In this document: piece by piece, positions 26,841 to 33,785 of the stretch
Position numbering within the stretch: position 1 is the first letter of the stretch
How the letters are laid out: every line of letters begins with the position of its first letter
Assembly (NCBI RefSeq): GCF_017313085.1
Contig: NZ_JAFLNF010000014.1
Location: 1 to 33,785, forward strand
Reading direction: 5' to 3'
DNA length: 33,785 bases
Source of the DNA: Roseibium limicola
GTDB taxonomy: Bacteria; Pseudomonadota; Alphaproteobacteria; Rhizobiales; Stappiaceae
Notes under the pieces: generated by a model
What the model saw: the letters and a program-made list of their open reading frames with translations, nothing else
What the model was told of the DNA's origin: nothing
Database searches by the model: none
Position numbers and translations under genes: made by a program

Positions 26841-27155
26841 TCAAAGTTTTTTTGCTCGCGGGAAGAATGATTTCAATACCTCTTCATGTTCGATTGCCCC
26901 AAAATAGCAAGCGGACATGTCTTCAGGGTCAAAGACAAACAGCATGTCCTCTTCCCTGCTAAGGCCCTTGATTGCTTTTTTAGCGAAACTTTCCGTATCG
27001 AGGTTGGAGCCAACAAGAATGAAAGACGTCGGTTCTGACCAATACCCAGCGCTTCCATCATGTATGCCATCTGCGAGTTGATCATAGCGATCAGAATACG
27101 ATTTGCCTTCAACGGCTTTTTTAGCAATCCTGAATGTCACGCAGTAATTTGACAT
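26841..27155 (-). CDS. Hypothetical protein, 104 residues
   Basis: An unrecognised small soluble protein starting M-S-N-Y-C-V-T-F-R-I-A. It contains a Y-x-D-R-Y-D-Q-L block and W-S-E-P-T-S-F-I-L-V-G-S, then a mixed acidic C-terminus. The ATG at 27155 has an excellent GGGAGGA seven bases upstream, which makes it a real gene; the extra five residues of the longer frame are not needed. I recall similar short proteins in mobile regions but cannot name a family. It sits between the MltR-like gene and the transposase remnant, on the same strand. Confidence 0.7.
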   Translation of the reverse strand: MSNYCVTFRIAKKAVEGKSYSDRYDQLADGIHDGSAGYWSEPTSFILVGSNLDTESFAKKAIKGLSREEDMLFVFDPEDMSACYFGAIEHEEVLKSFFPRAKKL

Positions 27156-27260
27156 AACAAATCCTCCCAATAGAAACGGAGGAATTACACACGGAATGAG
27201 CGAAAGGAGTCAATTCACCCCTTCCGCTTTCGCCATCTGAGGAACGGTTTAGCTTTCTGC

Positions 27261-27752
27261 TTAGGCGTGATTGGCCGCACCAGTTTGATTATACATAAAG
27301 CGCTTGCCCGCTGCGCCTCTTAGTGCATCTTCTGCCCGCTCACGGTCGGTGACCTTAACGGCGGTTCGACGGATATAGCGGAAATCGAATTCCGCCAGAT
27401 AGCGATGAAGATGGGCTTCGCCTCAATGCTGATAGACGCCAATCATGCGGTGGATCTGGCGGGCAGACATGCCGTTCTTGGAAGCTGCCATAAGATGTGT
27501 TGCCAGAACCCACTTGTTGAGCGGGGTCTTGGAGCGTTCGAAGACGGTTCCGACAGTCACAGAAAAAGGCTTAAGGCATTCGTTGCACTTGAAGACGCCG
27601 GGGCGGGTGGATTTGCCTTCCAGTTTATTGATGCGCTTCTGATCAACGTTGCGGCAATGAGGGTAAACCGGACCATTGGGCCAATGAGTGGACTCCAAAT
27701 GCTCGCGGGCCTTGTTTGCGTCTTGATAGATTTCGTTGGTCAGGTTGAGCAT
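27261..27752 (-). pseudogene. IS1595-family transposase remnant, internally deleted
   Basis: The first 100 or so codons match the N-terminus of IS1595 (ISXO2-like) transposases: M-L-N-L-T-N, W-P-N-G-P-V-Y-P-H-C (zinc ribbon, with R-N after it and a second C-N-E-C), V-T-V-G-T-V-F-E-R-S-K and L-N-K-W-V-L-A-T-H-L-M-A-A-S-K-N-G. Directly after H-R-M-I-G-V the sequence jumps to Y-Q-H, an in-frame TGA (27423-27425), then G-E-A-H-L-H-R-Y-L-A-E-F-D-F-R-Y, which is the C-terminus of the same family. The catalytic D-D-N-K/E core of about 150 residues is absent. The remnant is 164 codons long, including both stops. It cannot transpose by itself. Confidence 0.88.
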
Positions 27753-27796
27753 CGCTTTAACCCCTTGACCTGACGTTACGAAATCCGACGTGGTAC

Positions 27797-27808
27797 GTCA
27801 CATATATA
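27797..27808 (-). repeat. Right terminal inverted repeat of the putative element
   Basis: GTCACATATATA, the exact reverse complement of 25911-25922. It lies 44 bases upstream of the transposase remnant's ATG, the normal position for an insertion-sequence end, and one base from the right direct repeat. Confidence 0.75.
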
Positions 27809-27809
27809 C

Positions 27810-27825
27810 TTAGGAATTTTTACCT
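27810..27825 (+). repeat. Right 16-bp direct repeat bounding the accessory segment
   Basis: Exact copy of 25892-25907 in direct orientation. It lies in the clpB upstream region, 137 bases before the clpB ATG. Confidence 0.9.
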
Positions 27826-27962
27826 CTTCCTCTTTTGTCGCCGAGGAGAGCACTTATATCTTCAGTACGGTCATGAGTAGGACCGGCCAGGCGCCTTCTA
27901 CAGGGTCTGGTGACTTCAACGTCGTTCATGCTTCGGGTGATATGGCGGACAGGAGAACAGTC

Positions 27963-30569
<2,607 letters not shown>

Positions 30570-30605
30570 GGGCATTTCACGGCCAGGGCTGACATCTGAA
30601 ATTGG

Positions 30606-30634
30606 AAAAGCCGGCTCTTGAGGGCCGGCTTTTT
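30606..30634 (+). terminator. Bidirectional intrinsic terminator between clpB and the M23 peptidase gene
   Basis: A perfect 10-bp stem (30606-30615 with 30624-30633) has an 8-base loop, with T on the plus side and A on the minus side. It can therefore end transcripts from both convergent genes. Confidence 0.92.
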
Positions 30635-30658
30635 GCTTTGGGAACCAAATTCAGATGA

Positions 30659-32620
30659 TTATTGAATTGCAGCGAGACGGGAGGGCTTTTGGGCCTTGTC
30701 GAGCAGCGTATCGACGCGGCGCTGTTCGGCACGGAAGGCTGCCAGCATGTCGCCGTCGAGCACCCGGCCACGCGGCAGGCGGATGCGCATCGGGTCGACG
30801 AAGCGGTCGTTGACCTTCACTTCGTAGTGCAGATGCGGCCCGGTGGAGAGGCCAGTGGAACCGACATAGCCGATGATCTGACCCTGACGGATCTTTGATC
30901 CTTCGCTCAAACCCTTGGCGAAGGCGGTCATGTGATTGTAGGTCGTGGTGTAGCCATTGGCGTGTTGCAGCTCAATCCTGCGGCCATAGCTGGAACTCCA
31001 CCCAAGCTTTTCGATAGTGCCATTACCAGCCGCCATGATCGGGGTGCCGCGCGATGCTGCCCAATCAACCCCGGTGTGCATCTTGGAGTACTTGTGGATC
31101 GGGTGGCGGCGCATGCCGAAGCCGGAAACGAAGCGGCCTTCTGAGACCGGCTTGCGCATCAGGAATTTCTTGGCGCTCTGGCCATTGCCGTCATAATAGT
31201 CGACCGTTCCGTCATCCGGCGTCCGGAATCGGTAGAACTGACGGCGACTGCTGCCGGTGTTGAGCGCTGCATACAGCACTTCCGGCTGAGCGGTTTCTGT
31301 GTCCTGGGCGTAAAAGACCTCGAGTGAGTCTCCGGGCTGAACGCGGGCGTTGAAATCGACCTCGAACGAGAAGATCTGCATCAGCTCGTTGATCATGTCT
31401 GTCGACATGTCCTGTTCCAGGGCGGTTTGATAGATGCTGTCGTAAAGGTCTGGTGTCGGGCCGCCGTAAGACACGCGATCCGCCTCGGCAAATGCATCGG
31501 CGAGGAATGTTGTCGGGGCATTGGCCTTGATGTAGGCGCCGCTGTCGGAGCGGGCAACTGTCGCCTGGTGCACTGTGCTGGAGTAGAGGCTGATCCGCTC
31601 GGGCCGCATCCGGTCGCTGTCGTCCATGGTGGGCGCGTAGGCAATCCGTAGCCGATGTCCGGCTTCCAGCTTGTTCAACCCATACCCCTGGGCCAGGGCT
31701 TGATGGATCTGCTTGGCTTCCTCAGGGGAAGCGTCGTTGTCCTGCAACACATCCTCAATGTCGGAGGCAGAGGAAATCGGTACGATCTTCTCTTCCAGGC
31801 CGGCATAGCGGAAGTCGTCATCCTGCTTGGAGACGAAGGAGACGTTTTCAGGCGTGATGCGCACGTCCAGTCGGGCGAACTCGGTCTGCTTCGCCAGATT
31901 GAAATCGAAGCGGGCCGGATCGATCAAGGCGCTGTCGGGTGCGTCGAGCGCCGAGGCTGCCAGGAAACGGGAAGACCCGCGCACATCTTCCTCGACATCG
32001 GCTTCCTGCGGGGTGGCGTCGCCGTCGATCTGTGTGCTGCCAGTGGGGAAGGCGCGCAGGGAAATGCTGACCTGGCCTTCGACCTTGGCGCCGTAGATGG
32101 AATCCTGAAACACAGCGTCAGAGGTAAAGCGCTCCGGCACATTCTGAATGTCGGAATAGAGATTGAGCGGGTTGAAGGCGGGAATATCCTGGGCCAGGTC
32201 CCGGTTCTTTCGGGTAGCGAGGCTGGAGGACATCAATACATAGGGACGTACCTTGACCAGCTGTCGATCACCAACCCGGGTCACGACATTGACCGGGATC
32301 ATCTGCTTGTTGGCAAATTCCTCGGTGGTGCGTGTGATGCGGTCGCCCTTGGTGCTGGCATTGTCGACCCGGGCGGAGAACGCCAGAGTGCGCTCCGGCA
32401 GAGCCGCCTGGGCAAAATTATAGTCGCCCTGGAAGGCTGCGAGCAACGCGCCGCCCATCAGGAAGACAGAGGTGAGGCCGGTCAGAACCGTGCCTGTCAG
32501 CCAGCGCAGGGAAACCCTGCGACGATCGGGTAGCAAATTCCGCCCGTCATGCACCATCAGCGGAGCTTCGTCACCTAACTGGATCTGTCCGTAAGAGGAG
32601 GATGGTGACGAAAACTGCAT
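30659..32620 (-). CDS. Membrane-anchored M23 (LytM) family metallopeptidase
   Basis: A 653-residue protein with a cytoplasmic N-terminus and one membrane helix (about residues 33-60). A long periplasmic region of unknown fold has LysM-like or opacity-associated stretches, and a C-terminal M23 peptidase domain follows. Zinc ligands look intact: His515 and Asp519 in M-H-T-G-V-D-W, and His596/His598 in P-H-L-H-Y-E-V. It is therefore probably an active endopeptidase acting on peptidoglycan cross-links, not a degenerate EnvC-type activator. The M23 region is typical of alphaproteobacterial proteins beside clpB. The ATG at 32620 was chosen. An upstream TTG (32719) would add 33 residues and has no better ribosome-binding site. 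Confidence 0.9.
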   Translation of the reverse strand: MQFSSPSSSYGQIQLGDEAPLMVHDGRNLLPDRRRVSLRWLTGTVLTGLTSVFLMGGALLAAFQGDYNFAQAALPERTLAFSARVDNASTKGDRITRTTEEFANKQMIPVNVVTRVGDRQLVKVRPYVLMSSSLATRKNRDLAQDIPAFNPLNLYSDIQNVPERFTSDAVFQDSIYGAKVEGQVSISLRAFPTGSTQIDGDATPQEADVEEDVRGSSRFLAASALDAPDSALIDPARFDFNLAKQTEFARLDVRITPENVSFVSKQDDDFRYAGLEEKIVPISSASDIEDVLQDNDASPEEAKQIHQALAQGYGLNKLEAGHRLRIAYAPTMDDSDRMRPERISLYSSTVHQATVARSDSGAYIKANAPTTFLADAFAEADRVSYGGPTPDLYDSIYQTALEQDMSTDMINELMQIFSFEVDFNARVQPGDSLEVFYAQDTETAQPEVLYAALNTGSSRRQFYRFRTPDDGTVDYYDGNGQSAKKFLMRKPVSEGRFVSGFGMRRHPIHKYSKMHTGVDWAASRGTPIMAAGNGTIEKLGWSSSYGRRIELQHANGYTTTYNHMTAFAKGLSEGSKIRQGQIIGYVGSTGLSTGPHLHYEVKVNDRFVDPMRIRLPRGRVLDGDMLAAFRAEQRRVDTLLDKAQKPSRLAAIQ

Positions 32621-33480
32621 GGAACTCTGATTGTCTTCTCTGTTGACCGGTCGGGTTGCGGGTGCGCCAACGTCAAAAGCAGGTACACCGGTGTGGCCTT
32701 GATAGGGGCCTTCTAGCAAGTTCTTAGCCGTTGGGCGACAGGGACCCGTCCCTGACTGATCCTGCCGCCGAAGTTTTCAGAAGAGCCGCTGTGGTCCCGA
32801 AGGCTGAAGCCTGGGGTCCGGACGCCTTCCGAAATCGTGCCCAGGGAAAATGCCGTGTCCGGCGCGCAAGGTCAAACTTAAGTGCGAGGCAGGCAAGGTT
32901 TTTTTAACATCTTGCCTGTCCTTGGACCAACGCAATGGCCGAATTATGGCGATGCTGAGGCAGTCTTCTCTTGACGATCCAGCTGGCATGGCACTTGGGG
33001 CAATCCGGTCCATTTCATTGGAGCGCAGGGCGATTGCGCCAGATGGAGCCAGAACGCCTCATCGCCGCCTTATCGGCTGCGCCAGAACGAAGCACCTCCA
33101 GAGGAGGGCTCTGGAGATTGGATGCTGCCTATATAAAAATGTCGCTCTCTTTATAGAAGTGACTTTCGCTTTCGGCCTCAAGGATCCGTTTGAGGCCGTG
33201 CTGCACCAGGTTTTGTTAACAGCGCAGAGCCCGGCGTCTTCGTGAAGGCGCCACAAAACTGAAGCCGCCGTCTATGCGCAGAGTGAGGAGGAAAGGGACA
33301 GGCTCTGTAAAACAAGGGCTTTCCATGGCGGTGCAGGACCTTCCCGGCGGTCGCCCAAAAGGCGGGCATGGCTACAAAATAAGCGACCTGAGCGCGAGAA
33401 CGTGAATGCACGTTAACTTTTTGATTTTGTACATATTTTTGGGTCTTCTGACTTGTATGACTCTTTTTTGACAATACGTG
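32621..33480. other. About 0.86 kb without a convincing gene, between the M23 gene and the rRNA promoter
   Basis: The frames here (for example 32850-33245 plus and 33178-33552 minus) have no family resemblance, good ribosome-binding site or conserved-looking composition, and I do not call them. An 8-bp inverted repeat (32890-32897 with 32911-32918) around a T-rich 13-base spacer lies upstream of the M23 gene and could be an operator. The stretch from about 33410 is AT-rich, as expected upstream of a strong rRNA promoter. Confidence 0.5.
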
Positions 33481-33509
33481 TTGACTCCTCCGAGGGGGCT
33501 GCGTATAAA
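33481..33509 (+). promoter_or_regulatory. Strong sigma-70 promoter of an rRNA operon
   Basis: TTGACT at 33481-33486 and TATAAA at 33504-33509 are exactly 17 bases apart, with an AT-rich upstream stretch that could act as an UP element. A TTGACA at 33468-33473 just upstream has no matching -10. Transcription would start near 33516. Confidence 0.75.
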
Positions 33510-33515
33510 CCGCTC

Positions 33516-33785
33516 CATCGAAGGCGGCGCTGAGCCAACGGCCACTGGCCAACGGGGATTGCCGCTCAAGACTTTCGAGACAAAATGGCTTCTTGGCCTC
33601 TCACGAGGATCAGGATTTCTTGTCTCAAACTGTTGGAAACAACGGGTTCGCTTTCGGGTGAATGTTCATTGATAATTTAACATTGAAGGAAGGGAAGCGT
33701 GGACGGCGTTGCTCTTGCGAGATGGGTCCTTACGGGGATTTGTCGATCAAGGTAAGAGTTACGCAGGTACGCTGATCTTTCAAAC
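33516..33785 (+). promoter_or_regulatory. rRNA operon leader, running to the 5' edge of 16S rRNA
   Basis: The region downstream of the promoter has no open frame. It contains a boxA-like AATTTAACA (33674-33682) of the kind used for rRNA antitermination. It ends in TCAAAC, which would join directly to the TTGAGAGTTTGATCC start of 16S rRNA; that sequence lies outside the window. Six bases cannot prove the gene, but promoter, leader and end agree. Confidence 0.65.

Larger units (their letters stand above)
25908..27809. mobile_element. Putative decayed mobile element with passenger genes, between DUF4167 and clpB
   Basis: This AT-richer segment (35% G+C in a counted line at 26221, against 62% in prfA) lies between 16-bp direct repeats. 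It has a perfect 12-bp inverted repeat at its ends (25911-25922 and 27797-27808). Inside are, in order, a 62-residue ORF, an MltR-like gene, a 45-residue ORF, a 104-residue ORF and an IS1595-type transposase remnant reading inward from the right end. Transposase at one end plus unrelated passengers fits the passenger-carrying IS1595-family elements described in the literature. The 16-bp duplication is longer than the 8 bp I know for that family, so site-specific integration is the main alternative. Confidence 0.6.

Noticed and set aside
26780..26905. 41-codon plus-strand frame starting M-R-G-S-F-H-M-W-F
   Set aside because: Its second half is antisense to the 104-residue gene, which has far better start signals, and the preceding terminator would cut off transcription.
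27763..27809. Right inverted repeat as the end of the IS1595 remnant alone
   Set aside because: No matching inverted copy lies beyond the remnant's C-terminus (27180-27260). The only partner is at 25911, so the repeat pair bounds the whole 1.9-kb segment.
32890..32918. Possible intrinsic terminator (8-bp inverted repeat with seven T)
   Set aside because: The T-run lies in the loop, not after the stem, so it does not have terminator geometry; it is noted only as a possible operator.
32850..33245. 131-codon plus-strand frame upstream of the rRNA promoter
   Set aside because: No ribosome-binding site at its start and no family features; composition looks like unselected DNA.

Overview
The window looks like a chromosomal segment of an alphaproteobacterium, most likely Hyphomicrobiales and possibly Stappiaceae (Roseibium/Labrenzia/Stappia type). 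This placement rests on base composition (one counted 60-base line in prfA is 62% G+C), on alphaproteobacterial protein variants (EI-Ntr with a GAF domain, DUF4167, an NDUFAF5-like methyltransferase, a two-ACT aspartokinase), and on a gene order (comF, grxC, nitrilase-like, DUF1178, ubiG, lysC, ptsP, prfA, prmC, DUF4167, clpB) that I recall from that order. The genus is a guess.

Left part (1-9400). The first bases hold the N-terminus of a transposase cut by the window edge. A xanthine/uracil-type permease with a structured leader follows, then an alpha/beta hydrolase, a periplasmic L,D-transpeptidase, a class III nucleotide cyclase, a GT39-like membrane glycosyltransferase and secA. Middle part (9400-24480). 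secA is divergent from a secreted parvulin foldase. Next come argJ, mutT, a lone Flp-type pilin, an NDUFAF5-like methyltransferase, comF, a run of grxC, carbon-nitrogen hydrolase and DUF1178, a phasin, ubiG with a hydrolase, lysC, ptsP, and the translation-termination pair prfA-prmC.

Right part (24480-33785). A DUF4167 gene with an Arg/Asp/Glu repeat tract and clpB are separated by about 1.9 kb of AT-richer DNA (35% G+C in one counted line). This segment is bounded by a perfect 16-bp direct repeat (25892-25907 and 27810-27825). Just inside that lies a perfect 12-bp inverted repeat (25911-25922 and 27797-27808). It carries an MltR-like gene, three small unknown ORFs and an internally deleted IS1595-type transposase. 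I read it as a decayed passenger-carrying mobile element, or an integrated element whose recombinase acts in trans. It is the most unusual feature of the window. After clpB come a large membrane-anchored M23 peptidase, about 0.85 kb without a convincing gene, and a strong promoter with the leader of a ribosomal RNA operon. The last bases fit the 5' edge of 16S rRNA.

Most genes are ordinary housekeeping functions: protein export and folding (secA, parvulin, clpB), cell wall (L,D-transpeptidase, M23), release-factor modification (prfA/prmC), arginine and lysine-family biosynthesis (argJ, lysC), redox (grxC), nucleotide hygiene (mutT), quinone synthesis (ubiG) and nitrogen-PTS signalling (ptsP).
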